Shown here one piece after another: positions 1 to 12,300 of a stretch of DNA of 64,000 nucleotides. Source of the stretch: Plectrocnemia conspersa (taxonomy: Eukaryota > Arthropoda > Insecta > Trichoptera > Polycentropodidae); contig VTFK01000140.1 of the NCBI GenBank assembly GCA_009617715.1, positions 930,001 through 994,000 of the forward strand, read 5' to 3'. The notes beneath the pieces are model-generated. The model searched no databases. It was not told the origin of the DNA and was given only the letters and a program-made list of their open reading frames with translations. The position numbers and the translations under genes were made by a program. The stretch's first letter is position 1, and each line of letters starts with the position of its first letter.

Positions 1-145
1 TTCTCAGAAGTCAAAAATTCACGTCAAAAGCAATAAAATCGTGTCGGCGCCGTCGCAGTGGGAACGCTCGGTAACGAGCGTTCCCACTGCGATGGCGGCG
101 GCACGATTTTATTGCTTTTGGCGTGAATTTTTGACTTCTGAGAAG
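1..145. repeat. Near-perfect ~145-bp foldback (hairpin) repeat
   Basis: Positions 1-72 and 73-145 are inverted copies of each other: the left end TTCTCAGAAGTCAAAAATTC returns inverted at the right end, and the centre is GC-rich around ACGCTCGGTAACGAGCGT. The loop is almost nil, so a single strand would fold into one long stem. The element begins at the window edge, so target-site duplication cannot be judged. Partial copies of the same arms occur near 7936-8130, 14520, 46093, 57220-57300 and 62250-62420. Confidence 0.85.
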
Positions 146-600
146 TGATAATTTTTTTTACGCTCTCCTATTGGTCAAAATTCGGTTTAGATGCGCTTTA
201 TTCGATTGTCACTCGTAATTTGTTATAAAAATCTTAATATAAACGCTGGATAATCGAGCGTTTCCACCGAGATGGCATGACTGGAAATTCACTAAATAGC
301 AACACTAAGCAGCAAAGAAAATACGACTAATTATTAAGTTATTATTATGACCAGATATTTTTAATATTTTTTTAATGCCTAATTGCAATATTTCACAAAA
401 AGTATGTCGCAACGGTGGCTAATTTTTATATTTATTTTTAGCATTGAAAGGGTTAACCCGTAGCTATTATTATTTATACAAGTAATTATATTACGATGTA
501 AAAAAAATGCCATTTTTGTCATGAGTAATTTTAGTTTTGCAGATTGCTTTTTGATGTCGTAAAAGATTTTTACACAGAACAAAATTCTTTATGCTGACAT
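146..600. repeat. Body of the dispersed element that carries the foldback
   Basis: The sequence after the hairpin (ATTGGTCAAAATTCGGTTTA, then AAACGCTGGATAATCGAGCG, then a stretch ending near AAAGGGTTAACCCGTA) recurs in the same context at 57180-57480, and in pieces at 7790-8060, 14480-14570, 46070-46140 and 62290-62470. No coding capacity is visible. It is probably a non-autonomous DNA element or several nested ones; I cannot name the superfamily. Confidence 0.6.
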
Positions 601-1553
601 TTTAAGTTTTTGCTTAGTTTGTGCGGTACCTATTTATTCACCTTTTTGAATTTTCTAAGCTGTTTAAGTGGTCTTGAATTGTTGTGCTTAGTTCTGATGT
701 ATATAATAGAATACTCACGCCAAATAATTGTTTAGTTTACGAGCAGTTTCTGCTGCTTCAACACCCGTTCTGAACTCGTACAATAAAATTGCTCTAATTT
801 GCTTATTTTTCATCTTGAAATCAATACACCAAAAATAAAGATACACTTTAAAATTATAATATTATAAACACAATAAAATATTACGATAAATTTGCAAATC
901 TGCACAGCTTAAATGTGTATATCCTTAACCTTTCATTAGATCTTTCAAACTATATTACTGGACTCTGAAACAACGATATATTTCATATTTCGATTTTACA
1001 AACGTAAAACTCTAGATTGTCAGTAATCAAACTCAAATATGTACATATGTATTATGGTAATGTTTTGCGAGATTATCTTTTATTATGTATGAGATAAATA
1101 TTTTAGTTATTCTCCAGATATTGCTTTCAGAATTCCGTGAATGGCTTTTTCCTATTTGTCGTAAGGAATTTCTATTTTATACATGCAACGTGAAATTCAA
1201 TGAAATTCTGAGACTCTCTTATAATATTTAATATATATATGCTGCTGTGATGTTAGGGTGTAAAAGTAAAGTGAAAAATTGTATTAAAAATCAGACGTAT
1301 CAATCAGAAATAAATATATTAAATTGATTGATAAACTTTAGGTCATATATAGGCATTCTAATTTTTAATTAATTTTGATAAATGAAAAAATGTATGTATA
1401 CAGTAAAATATTGCAGATACATTATTACATATAATTTAAAAACATATGCCATCTAAAGTATAATCAAACATCCTAGCTTTTTTTTTTGTTAAAAAATTTC
1501 TGCCTTAACAAATTATACTTGTTTTGTGTTGATGTTGGTTTAATCGAGAACGG
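601..1553. other. Gene-free AT-rich stretch
   Basis: No exon with recognisable coding content, no clear splice-flanked open frame and no repeat I could pair elsewhere in the window. Confidence 0.5.
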
Positions 1554-2570
1554 GGTTCGACTAGGGATTCTGTGTCGAGACAACCCGGGAATTTATTCCC
1601 GAGAATTCAAAGATTTTTTGCTGTCTCGAGTCCCGGGAATTTAAAAATTAATAACCCGGGACTCGAGACTTTCCGAAGTGCAATTTTACAAAAATATGTA
1701 AAGAACGAATTTGATGTCGAGCTTAATTTATGTCTCGATATGAAAACAATGTGGAATTCCTTATTACCCATGATCTCGAGATTTTGAAAGTTACGAAATT
1801 GCATTAGAAAATCATTAATTGATCTTGGCATCGGCCAAATTTGGAATGAATCGAACATTCACGTATTGGAAAATATTTGTGAAGTACTCACTACTATAAA
1901 ACTGGCAGTTGAAGCTCTAATTCGTCGAGATGCTACTTTATTAACTTCCGAAATTATTGTAATTTCCTTTTAAAAAAAATATTTGAAATCAACACAACTC
2001 TGTCGCACGAACCACCAAAATATTTCAACGACTAGAAATAAAAAAATCAAGTTTAAAAAGGAGTTTCAGATATTAGATTCAACTATCAAGCGAACTCCGA
2101 ATCTAGAGCTATTATCCAAATCATTGCTTACAATTAAGCCAACATCTACAGAAAGCGAGAGAGTTTTTTCTACATCTGGAATATTTGCCACAAAAACCAG
2201 GAACAGGCTATGTGATTCTTCATTAAACGCCTTGGTGTTTTTAAAAACATATTTTTCCTTACAAAAGTAAAGGTTTTAACTTAATATTGATATAAATATT
2301 TCGATTAAAAAAATTGTAATAAATTTAATTCAAATAAATATCGAATAAAGTGTTTTTAAATTGTTTCAATAAATTTTCACCTATCGTACCTATAACAAAA
2401 ATAATATAAGTTAATAATAATAAATTATTTAAAATTAATAATAATATGTTAATTAAAGTTAATAATAATAAGTTAATTTTTAAACATCATTTTTTTTCAT
2501 GATTATACGAATAATAATTAAAGTCTCGAGTCCCGGGAATACCCGGGACTTTAAAATCCCTAGGTTCGAC
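1554..2570 (+). mobile_element. Internally deleted hAT transposon with 8-bp target-site duplication
   Basis: The 8-bp direct repeat GGTTCGAC lies at 1554-1561 and 2563-2570, the size made by hAT transposases. The element between them (1562-2562, about 1.0 kb) starts TAGGGATT and ends AATCCCTA, giving perfect inverted termini of at least 8 bp. Subterminal CCCGGGA and TCTCGAG motifs are repeated inverted near both ends. The inside carries a hAT transposase remnant on the + strand. A full hAT is 2.5-4 kb, so this copy has lost much of its gene. Confidence 0.88.
1690..2270 (+). pseudogene. hAT transposase remnant, C-terminal dimerisation region
   Basis: The frame at 1983-2270 ends with a stretch typical of the hAT dimerisation domain: PTSTESERVFSTSG, then TKTRNRL, then ALVFLKTYF. 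This matches the family signature of a Ser/Thr-rich start, ERVFS, RNRL and a hydrophobic tail. Upstream, 1700-1790 encodes DMKTMWNSLLPMISRF, like the hAT segment around its conserved RWNS motif. Stops and frame changes separate the pieces, and the DDE catalytic core is not recognisable. It lies inside the element with the GGTTCGAC duplication. Confidence 0.8.
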
Positions 2571-3736
2571 TAGGCACTGTAAATTATTTGTTCTCTTGCC
2601 CCTCTTGCCCATCGAATCAAATATTATGAATTCTTTCTCTATTAATCCATAATACGTTGGTTTTCTTTCACCACTCTCTGTTATGCTAAAAGAACTTTCT
2701 TTCTCAAATTGTTGCGCCAATGATAAATTTTAAATTTCTTCTATGGATTCTAATGATCTAATTGCATCGCGAGGGTCCCATTTTATATATTTCTGCTTTT
2801 GAAGAATAACTAAAGAAGTCATTTTTTTTTACTGGTGAAATATTCTAGATTTTGTAAATATTTAATTATTGATTATATAATTTCTCTTCAATTTTCCGTT
2901 GAAATTTCGAGTTTAGCTCGGAATTGATATTTTTTAATTGTTTAAACAAAAAAAATCGGCTACTTTACAAAAACAATATAAAAGAACGTTTTGGATTATT
3001 GAAAAATAAAAATAAAATGCGTAATTTCTTCTTATCGGAGCGTGTTCTTAAATCACCTAATCAAAGATAAGTCCGCCGGCCGGTTAGAGTAATAGAAAAT
3101 CGCAAAAAATATTGGTCATTCAAATACTTTCGATCTTCTGAGAAAGTATGCATATTTTCAAACATTTGGCACTAACACCTTCAGAAAGGTTTCTTATCCG
3201 AGTGTCTTCTTTTATTTCTTAAGCTAAAAAATAGGACGATTTCGAGTGTTTAAAATTTGTAAAAAATTTAAGTTAAAAATTTAGTTGTAATATTTTTTAT
3301 TATATAATCAATATGGTTATAAAAATTCTAATTTTTATCTAAAATTTCATTAAATGACATGGATTTTTTTGCCAAATTAAAGGAGATCAAATGTCTCCAC
3401 GTTCAAATAAATAAGTAATTGAAACACTACGCCGAAGTTGACTCGAATAGAGAAATTATGAAAATGCTGATTGACATTTATTGTTTATTAGCTAAACAAA
3501 AATTTGTTTTAGAGGACAGCGAGATTACAGATTCACTAAACCGTGAAAACTATATTAATTAATTATGGCAATAAAATAAATTTTTCTTTATTCATATTAT
3601 ACCGTATCTCATTAACATTTCTGCATACAAAAATAAAATAAAATTTAAACACTATACGACTAAAATCATTAAATCTAAAAATAGTTTTTTTCGCACTCTT
3701 AAATATACAGGCATTTAAGAGAGCACACTTGGGAAC
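2571..3736. other. Gene-free stretch
   Basis: There is a short minus-strand open frame around 2580-2840 with no family I recognise. Otherwise the stretch is AT-rich and without coding signal. It may be older transposon sequence into which the hAT element inserted. Confidence 0.4.
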
Positions 3737-4700
3737 CTAGGCATAGAGATTACATTTGTAGGGACCAACTCCGGAATCAACGGAAATCAATTCCTTGTAG
3801 ACTTCTTTGCATCCTGAGTAGCTCCACATATTTTTCTTAAGTGTTGATTTGCGTTTCTTGAGATTTGCCTTCGCCTTTCTGTTAGTTCTGTTAATGCTAC
3901 ACTCTTTTTCGAGTAGTTGTTTCTTATAAGGCGAGCTTATAAGTTTTTTATCACTGTTTGATCGAGGCGCAACTGATTTTGGTAACAGTGAAAGGTCTAT
4001 GAAGGTTACAGGTGCTCTGGAGGTTGCAGATGTTGCAGGATCATATCTATCAGTGACACAACTGGGCAAAAAATCTGTCTCATCAAATACATCTTTATTG
4101 AACAGACTGTGACTTTGAAACCCTCAATGGCGTTTGCCGCAGAAGCTGCCTTTAAGTAAGCTTAAAGGCAGAAGTTATTGCTTCGAGATATATAAGCAAT
4201 AAACAGTTCCCGATTGATAAAGCTAGTATCAGAAGGTGGAGATCTATCGAGTAGTTCACTCTTTATCCTTTTCTTAGTGTATATAAATACAGGAGGAACA
4301 AAATGCCCACTCGCATTCATGAGTCACATTTGTACCCCTCTGCAATGGATATTTTATTTAAACATTCTTCGCCTTTCGTGGAAAGTACTTCAGGAGATTT
4401 GTGCAATATGTTATATATGGCGTGTGGTGGACACTTTGTGAGTAAGTTGTGCAAGTTGTCATAGAATCGAGCGCATTGGGTTTGATTAAAGCCGATGGCT
4501 CTGGCAAGGCTTGTGGCAGTTGATTGTCTTTAAGAAACCATGCACCCATCCGTGACGTCGTATCGAATCGATGGGGAATATTATTTTTTCCACAAACTCA
4601 AAATCCAAAGCTCTTATGGAATTTGTTGTCTGTAAGAATGCGCACTTACAGGCCACCGGCATTATTCACAGTTTCTACAAGTGGTGGCATCTTTGTTAGA
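3737..4700 (-). pseudogene. Jerky-like (DDE_1, pogo superfamily) transposase remnant
   Basis: Read on the minus strand across several frames, the order of family landmarks is kept. Near 4585-4520 there is NNIPHRFDTTSRMGAWFLK. Near 4510-4430 comes SLARAIGFNQTQ, the segment before the catalytic core. Near 4420-4340 is an IYN...STKGEE stretch at the place where the family has its first catalytic Asp; that Asp is lost here. Near 4330-4230 follow MNASGHFVPPVFIYTKKR and SELLDRSPPS. The last part (4069-3737) holds LPKSVAPRSN and SSPYKKQLLEKE, like the family's C-terminal tail. Frameshifts, stops and a missing middle show that it is dead. Jerky-like domains are also used by host genes, but nothing here looks conserved. 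Confidence 0.7.
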
Positions 4701-4738
4701 ATTTGAAACTACGTTGCCGGTGCACGCTTGCTACATTG

Positions 4739-5007
4739 ATTTACACCAGTGGCGTAGCTATGGGGGGGCGGAGGAGGCGGGCCGCCCCGGGCGGCACTTG
4801 CTTGGGGGCGGCATATTCGCGGTTCTTAACCCTAAATGCACTAAAACATATATAAATCCACGAATAACAAGAGCTTAATAATAACCAATTTATTATTTTA
4901 AGAAATGCTGATCTTATGACCTGGCAAAAAATGTATGGGGGGGGGGGGCGGCAATTTTAAGGATCGGCCCGGGCGGCACATACCCTAGCTACGCCACTGA
5001 TTTACAC
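4739..5007. mobile_element. hAT-type miniature element (253 bp) with 8-bp TSD
   Basis: The element at 4747-4999 starts CAGTGGCGTAGCTA and ends TAGCTACGCCACTG, a perfect inverted terminus. It is flanked on both sides by the 8-bp duplication ATTTACAC (4739-4746 and 5000-5007). The inside is GC-rich with G runs (GGGGGGGGGG near 4938) and has no reading frame. An 8-bp duplication and CAGTGG-type ends fit hAT. Confidence 0.9.
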
Positions 5008-6179
5008 TATCAATTTTGTAAAATAACGAATACATATTACAGGTTTCAAGACGTGAAAAAAAATTAGCAAAACATAGGATATTGTGAAAACTTACCTGAC
5101 ATCCGTATTTTCGATTTAATTACGATGCATGGCGCAGCAGCGTGTTCTCTTATCACAAACGAAGCTAAGAATTAAAGTTAGCCACAAATGACTGGTGTGC
5201 ACTCTTATCGCTCGTGCACTGTCAGAGCACTGTATCCTAAGTTTGTCTTTCTGCTATATTTCGATATGTAAAAGACAAGAAAGATTTCTCGGCTTTTTAG
5301 ATATGATTGAGAATCATTGTGCGATGGACTTAAATTAACATGTCTTTAAAACACAATATATTATGGGGCTGCAATGTTTTCTAATCACTTAAATGGCTTA
5401 ATTTGCAGTCACATATGAAGATAAAGTGACCCAATGACATTTGCATTCATTGCTAAACGCATAAACTAAATCTTGTACTATCTCAGTCTGCGAACTTTAT
5501 AAAACAACGTAAAATGTTTTTTTAATTGAGTTTCTTTTCCACATTTTTTTACATTTAACTAAGAATTTTTCTGGACAAATTCAAGGATTGAAAAATTCCG
5601 CCACCTGCGCTGCCTAAATTTTTAGCAATAAATTTATTTTGAAGTTCCAAATCTTTTTATGACCATTATTCGATGATGCCAGCAATAAAATGCAATTCTA
5701 TATTCAGATTATCTGTTTTTGCTACTCGATAGACAATTGTGTTTGTTCAGATTAGAAAGGCGGTACACTAGTTGCATTTTTGACGTCGCAACTGACCGAA
5801 ATATCAGTTTGTATCCTATTACTACCTTTCACAATTTATTTTTACGTCCAAGTATTAGCAAAGCTCGCCTTGATCCTGCACTCGGTTTGATAGATAAGCG
5901 ACTGTTGTCTTTCTCTCAATGCATGAGGTAACCTTTGTGTCACGTCATAAACGTTATCTCGAACCAAGGAGACTTGTGACCCAGACCTTACACGTAATTA
6001 TTATACTATATTATAACTATCCTCTAAGACGAAAGTTTTTAAATTAATAGTTCTTTCTGCAACTATCTCCAAAACAATTTTTATCTATGTAATATGCATG
6101 CATTATGCAATAGGATACTGGATCAATAACAGTGATAGGTTATCACTAAAATAAATAATGTATTATTCTTACCAATAAG
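5008..6179. other. Gene-free stretch
   Basis: No coding signal that I can support. Short open frames here lack any recognisable domain. Confidence 0.4.
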
Positions 6180-6790
6180 CAGGCTTACTAATATTGAATC
6201 TGAATTAAACTACAGATGTTTGAGATGTTCCTATAAACTTATGTATTTCAGGTATAAGTTCCTTTAGCTTTTTTATACATATTATACAAGAAAGAAAAAA
6301 AGTAGCGGAACATTGCCTTCAAAAGCACCCAATCTCTAAATAGTAATTTTACAATCAACATTATTATTTAAAGGAACAGATTGTAGTTTTTTGATGTTAA
6401 AATTTGTTTGCAAATAATTATTGACTTTATTGCTTTTTCAACGTTTAAAAAATATTAGATATGAGAAAAAATATTTAATGAATATAAATTAGTATCAGTA
6501 AATTTAGGTAATCAATTCAAAATTCAGATAAAAATCAACAGCAGCACCAGCTGAATTATATAAATTAAATGTTTTTTATAGATTGTATTATCGGTAATTT
6601 GACAACTAAATTTAATGCAGCAAAATAAATAAATAATACATTCAGTTTCATGTGCTTGTTCCTAAAAGAAAATCTAGAAAAAACAGTCTCGAGTCTAGTA
6701 TTTTATTAAATATTTTATTTCAGTAAAATCATATTGGAATACATTTTCACTAGTAGATATATATTTTTACAAATGAAAATATAATAGTAT
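6180..6790 (+). repeat. Left arm of a ~600-bp inverted repeat; transposase-like remnant
   Basis: This arm matches the reverse complement of 8150-8790 over most of its length, for example GCGGAACATTGCCTTCAAAA, TAGATTGTATTATCGGTAAT and TACATTCAGTTTCATG. Its conceptual translation has stops, but the partner arm reads better. Divergence between the arms is substantial, so this is an old pair rather than a recent inversion. Confidence 0.7.
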
Positions 6791-6839
6791 TATATATATA
6801 TTTACATGATGTATAAATGTTACATAGTAAATGTGTATT

Positions 6840-8130
6840 TTTAGGTGAAGTTATATTTTCACTAGTAAATATATGTTCATCAATAGATATATATTTCTAC
6901 TAGCGAAAATATAATTTAACTGATTGGCGCTAATATCCTGCTTTAAAATATCTATGGAACTCAATTTGACAGTTGCGAATCCTCCATTTGCTGTTCAAAC
7001 CCAAAGCCTAACCTAATGAAAGCTCATTAGGTCAAGTCCAAAATATAAACTAAGCCAACTCATCTCTCAATGATAAATAAGCTGAAGAATAAAAAGACAC
7101 CGCATCTTAAATATTTCTCCACAGTTTGTCTGCATTTCGATATTACTATCGACTTCTTATATAAGTGTTTTATCCAATAACAAAATCTTTATCCAAGACC
7201 AGGTGCTTCATCCAATAAAAAAATCTCTTTAAATGGGAGATTTGTTCATTCTGGTTCTGGAACTAAACAGTCAATAAGCCATTTTTCAAGAATTGTTGCA
7301 CCGGAATATTATTCATGTTTATATCCTTCAACATCATCATATAATCGGCAGATGCATTACTGTATAATAATTCAAACATGTTCTGGTAGGAAATTAAATT
7401 CAATGTCAAAAAATAATTAGAAAGGTGGGCAGTAAAACATTTAATAAAACGTTTTTCATGTAACTTAAATAAGCAATATATGTAGGTCAGATTTTAACTA
7501 TATATTCATATTATAACGAGAGTGAAAAAGTATCATGAGTTAAAATCGTTTTGACTAAGATTATCACAAATCACAAAAGACTTCCTTCTATTTACAACGT
7601 ATGTAGTGTAAATATACTGCACGAAAGTAGCACAAAAGATTCAACATATTAACATATTTTTATCAGCACGGGATCAAATATCCATTGTACCTGTATATAA
7701 AGAATTAGAAGATGCGGCAAATCGAACTAATTTGTTTATTGGCAGGGCCACCCTGACAAAAATGGCATTTTATATATTTTTTAACACGAGTTAATAAAAA
7801 TAAAAATTAGCCATATTTTCTGAAATCATATTTTATGATAAATATTTTAATTAGGCATTAAAAATTATCTACTTTGATAATTAGTCGTGTTTTCTTTGCT
7901 GCTCAGTGTTGCCATATAGTGAATTTCCAGTCCAGGTCAAAAGCAATAAAATCGTTCCATCGCGGTGAAAACGCTCAATTATCAAGCGTTTATAGTAAGA
8001 CTTTTTATAACAATATTAGGAGTGAGAATCGAATAAAGCAAATCTAAACCGAATTTTGACCTTAAAAAAACAATTATCTCTTCTCAGAAGTAAAAAATCC
8101 TCGTCAAAAGCAATAAAATCGTGCAATAGG
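6840..8130. repeat. Dispersed-repeat sequence between the inverted arms
   Basis: The segment at 6842-7080 (TCACTAGTAAATAT, CAATTTGACAGTTGCGAA, TTAGGTCAAGTCCAAAATA) recurs at 56770-57020, 45905-45990 and inverted at 62620-62830. The segment at 7790-8130 is an inverted relative of 1-480, including TCAAAAGCAATAAAATCGT. These pieces belong to the same dispersed element family as the window start. Confidence 0.6.
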
Positions 8131-8149
8131 AACCCCCTAACAATTACAT

Positions 8150-8790
8150 GCTATTTTTCCTAATAAAAATATACATCTACTGGTGAAAATGTATACCAAT
8201 ATGATTTTACTACAATGACATTTTTTAAAAAATATTTTTGGAATAGATTCGAGAGTGTTTTTTCTATATTTTATTTTAGGAACAAAGACATGAAACTGAA
8301 TGTATTATTTATTAATTTTGTTGCATTAAATCTAGTTGTGAAATTACCGATAATACAATCTATAAAAACATTCAATTTATATAATACAGCTGATGCTGTT
8401 GTTGATTTTTCATTATTTCTTTGCTTCTTCCATAGGTATTCGATTTGAAGTTTCAGATCGAATACCAAATTACTGCTACTAATTTACATTTGTTGAATAT
8501 TTTCTCTCAAATTTTTAAACGTTCAAAAATAATTAAAGTCAACAAAATTGCAAACAAATTTTAGCACAAACGGAGTTGCATCAAAAAACTACAATTTTTC
8601 GCTATAAATTATAATGTTGTTTGTTCTACTCAGAAATTGTGTGCTTTTGAAGGCAATGTTCCGCTCTTTTTATTTATTGTATAATATGTATAAAACAGTT
8701 GATGGAATTATACCTGAAATACATCAGTATATAGGTACATTTCAAATAACTGTAGCTTAATTCAGATTCATTATTTGAGCTCTTCTGGGC
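8150..8790 (-). pseudogene. Right inverted arm; hAT/ZMYM-like (DUF4371-type) transposase fragment
   Basis: On the minus strand, 8468-8271 reads openly as KLQIEYLWKKQ, then LYKLNVFIDCIIGNFTTRF, then INNTFSFMSLFLK. That resembles the hAT/ZMYM stretch in which a 'YR(V/I)NVF..IID....L..RF' helix is followed by an FSFL segment. It is only about 65 residues long and has no catalytic residues. The assignment is from pattern memory and is moderately uncertain. An upstream splice-acceptor-like TGTATTTCAG is present in both arms. Confidence 0.45.
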
Positions 8791-9149
8791 TTCCCCCTTG
8801 ATGGGTGACTCACCCACCTGCCACTAACGGACAAACAAATTGTTTAATGTCCCATAAGAACAGATTAAAAATTTTCATATACAAAAAAATAACAGTGCTT
8901 TATCTATATTAAGTTTAATGATAGATGTATTAAGGAAAATTAATTTTGAGGATGTGATCAAAAGTTATCAAATATAAACATAAATTCTATCTTGAGTGTG
9001 TTGTGTTGTTTATAACAGTAAAGTTTTATTTTACGGTTATTTTTTGATTATCTGAATATTGGCGTTTGATATAATATGGCAACCAAAAGTGTTTAGGGCA
9101 TCTAAATAATCCTTAATCGGTGTCTTTATCTTTTTTTTATAATTTTCAG

Positions 9150-9344
9150 TGAAGGAAATCATCCTGACGATTCTACTACCATCACCTATAAGGAACTCCT
9201 AGGTATGGTGTGCCGCTTCGCCAACGTCTTGAAAAGAGCGGCGTGAAGAAGGGCGACTGCGTACTCATCTGCATGCCAATGGTGATAGAAGCCGTGGTCG
9301 CCATGCTGGCATGCTCCAGAATAGGAGCCATCCACTCCGTCGTG
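9150..9344 (+). CDS. AcCoAS: AcCoAS exon encoding EGNHPDD...HSVV, with frame break
   Basis: The acceptor is TTTTCAG ending at 9149 and the donor is GTCAGT at 9345. The first part reads [18 protein letters not shown] in one frame. From about 9236 the protein continues as [15 protein letters not shown] in another frame, so one base (probably an A in GAAAAGAGCGG) is missing. Left uncorrected, the frame hits TGA at once. The family nearly always has Trp before EGN, but here that codon ends in T, so it cannot be Trp if this acceptor is used. Confidence 0.9.
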
Positions 9345-12300
9345 GTCAGTAGTCATCCGTAATGGCTAATGAGCGAACTTGTAGCTTGCGATCATACTAT
9401 CCTGATTCTTCTAATCTATACTGATCCAAAGTTTTTTTCTCCGCTTTTAACTTACAAGCTCAGATAAAAACATTTCAATCAAACTCAATTCAAGTAATTT
9501 TTATAAATGTAAAATTTAAAAAATTAAAGCTTTCATTACCATCGCACATTAAGAGCGAAGCTCGTTTTGAAAAATATATGTTTAATAGTTTTTAAGATAT
9601 TTCAAATGCAATGATTTTCTGAAGTACCATTAAAAATTTGTGCAACAAGATGCTCAAAATAATTTCTCATTACCTTTGGATAATAATCCAAACTACTTGT
9701 ACTCGTTTTATTATTTTCTCATAAATGTTATTGTTGAAAACACAGCGCATCGTCATATTTATACGTCACTGTTGTTTTTATCATATCGTAAGCATAACGT
9801 CTCGCGTTGTAATAATCCATGCAAATATATAAACTCGTCGCTTAATGTGTTTGCGTGCTGATAGACCTTATGCATTTTATTGGACAATGTGTTCGATGTG
9901 TAAGTGTTCGACTATTATTTTCTTCGACAGTTCGCTGGATTCTCCGCCGAATCTCTCAGCGAGAGAATATACGATTGCAAGGCCAAGGTGGTTCTGACTG
10001 CGTTCGCCTTCTGGAGGGGCACTAAACTGATCGAGCTGAAGAATATCATCAAGGACTCGCTGGCGTTGGTGAAAAACCATTACGGATACAGCATCAACAA
10101 GTGCATTGTGCTTCCTCATGTCAACTCTGTAAAAGTAGCCGACGGTGGCAAGCAGAAGATAAAGGTAGAGTTCTTCTTTTTCTCATTCTTCGTTTGCTCA
10201 AACCACTTTTCTTATATTTTTTACAATTGATGCAAAAAAAGCAAGTAATAAATTATAGAAAACTATTGAACTTCGCTAAAGTGAACCTTTGCGTACACCT
10301 TAAGCACACATCTAAGGACACGCCGTCATTGAGGCACTTGAACCAATGTTTCAGATCATATGAATGGCTTTGTGTTTTTAATATGAATTTTTATACTAGT
10401 CTTAAAAAACTGGTATCAACTATTAAAAGATATTGTTATTTTCACACTATAAATCACATATTGCTTTTGAGGGAGAAAAAAGCATATTTTAATGCTTTTA
10501 GATCTTGCTGAATATATTTAAACTCGTGCTTAATACGTTGCGTCTTATTACACGCGAATTATTAATGTTTATTTCTAATATTATATATAAAATAATAATT
10601 ATTGCAGGGATCTCATGACAAAATTTCAAAAAAAATTAACGCTTGTTTAAAAATGGCGGACATTCAATAAAATATCATTATAAAGAAATAAGTAGAGATA
10701 ACAAAATAAATCTCATTAATAAATTTATTTTTTAATCACGTGTATGGAATTTAACGATTTTTATGACGCAACTTTTCGCCACTTTTCTTAAAAGGATCTT
10801 TAAATAATATGACATCTTATTTCAAAATGGCGGCTATGGTAGGACAAATGAAGATTTAATTTAATTACAAAATATTTTTTTAAATTTTTTGTCATTATAA
10901 TTTGATAAAACTAAATTTGAGGACACAGTACTGCCCTAGTTTTACTTATAAGGACATACACTTGGTCTAAAGGTAGATCCTATAAAAAGTTCGTTAGCTA
11001 GTCTGATCCGCCATCTTGTTTCAAAATCACAACTAAAGATATTAAATTTAAATTAAAAATGTTCTATAAAACTTGCAAATAAACAAAATTAAAAAACTCT
11101 TATTTCAAAATGGCAAAAAAACAAAAATATTAAAAATTCGTAGTTTCGTTGTTTATTGTTTTAATTAGTTTTAATTGTGGGGCTATTAATCATTTTCGCA
11201 GCTAAGTTTATTAAAAAACCTTTTGAGACGGAAGAGCCAAAAGTTACAATTTACAAAAAGTTTTTTATAGAGCCATTAAAATTTTAATATTAAAATTGTT
11301 AGGTATATCAAATTTCTGATTTAAAATAATAGCAAAATGTGAAAAAATTTATTCATATAACACCATTCAAATGGCAATAAAAACAAACATAACAGTGTTG
11401 CCAATTTCAAAAAAAAATGTCCGTATACTCTCTTCCACCTATTCTCACTGTTCTCTGTTGAGTGTTTTATCCTGTTTAAAGTTTTTTTTATAATTGAGTT
11501 TTGAAAATAAAATAAATTAGTATTTGCGCATGGAAAATGGACTTAAAGTAAAAAATCGCAGCTAAGTTCCTTAGCTAGCCTGATCCGCCATCGTGTTTCA
11601 ATTTGGCGGCTAGTCAAAACATTCAAAACTCCATTAAAAATCGTATAGCTAAAAGTAGTAAGATTGAAAATGTTCTAAAAAATAAATTTAATTAAAATTA
11701 AAAATATATCTTTATAATTTTATGCATGATAGTTTATAGGATATAACAGTGGTCATATTTTTAATCGGTTATATAAAAAAAAATATATGTCATGAAGTGT
11801 AAAAATACCAAAGAAAAGGATACAGATGTAAAATGTTTTAAAATGGAATTTAAAATAATTAGGATTTAAATGTAACTTTTATAACCACAATAACCGTCGT
11901 AGCTTTAATCGACTTACTAAAACCATTCTGATCCGCCATCTTGTTTCAAAATGGCAGATGTTCAAAATTTAACTTCAGTAAAACGAGATCAAAAATGTTG
12001 TATAATAAAAATTAAAAAAATGTTTTTGTTTTAGATGATTTAACGGTTTTTTAAGGACACGATACTTTCGTAGTTTTAACTGTATCGCAATAAAACTTAT
12101 CTTGCTTTAATATAACTTTTTTTAATAAACACTACATAAAAAATGTATTTTCAGTCATATAGGATAAAACTTTTTTGTGATCACAATAACTAGCATTTAC
12201 CTAAAATTATATTTTAAAATTAACTCAACTAGATTTGTTAGCCAATCTGTCCGCCATTACAAAAAAATCGTAACTCTGTTACAAAATATTCTAAAGAGGT

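Noticed and set aside
2487..2840. Minus-strand frame beside the hAT element as a possible host gene
   Set aside because: No domain recognised, and stops separate the pieces; most likely older transposon sequence.
9904..10511. Open frames running past AcCoAS exon 2
   Set aside because: They read through the GTAGAG donor at 10165 into intron sequence; the family match stops exactly at the donor.
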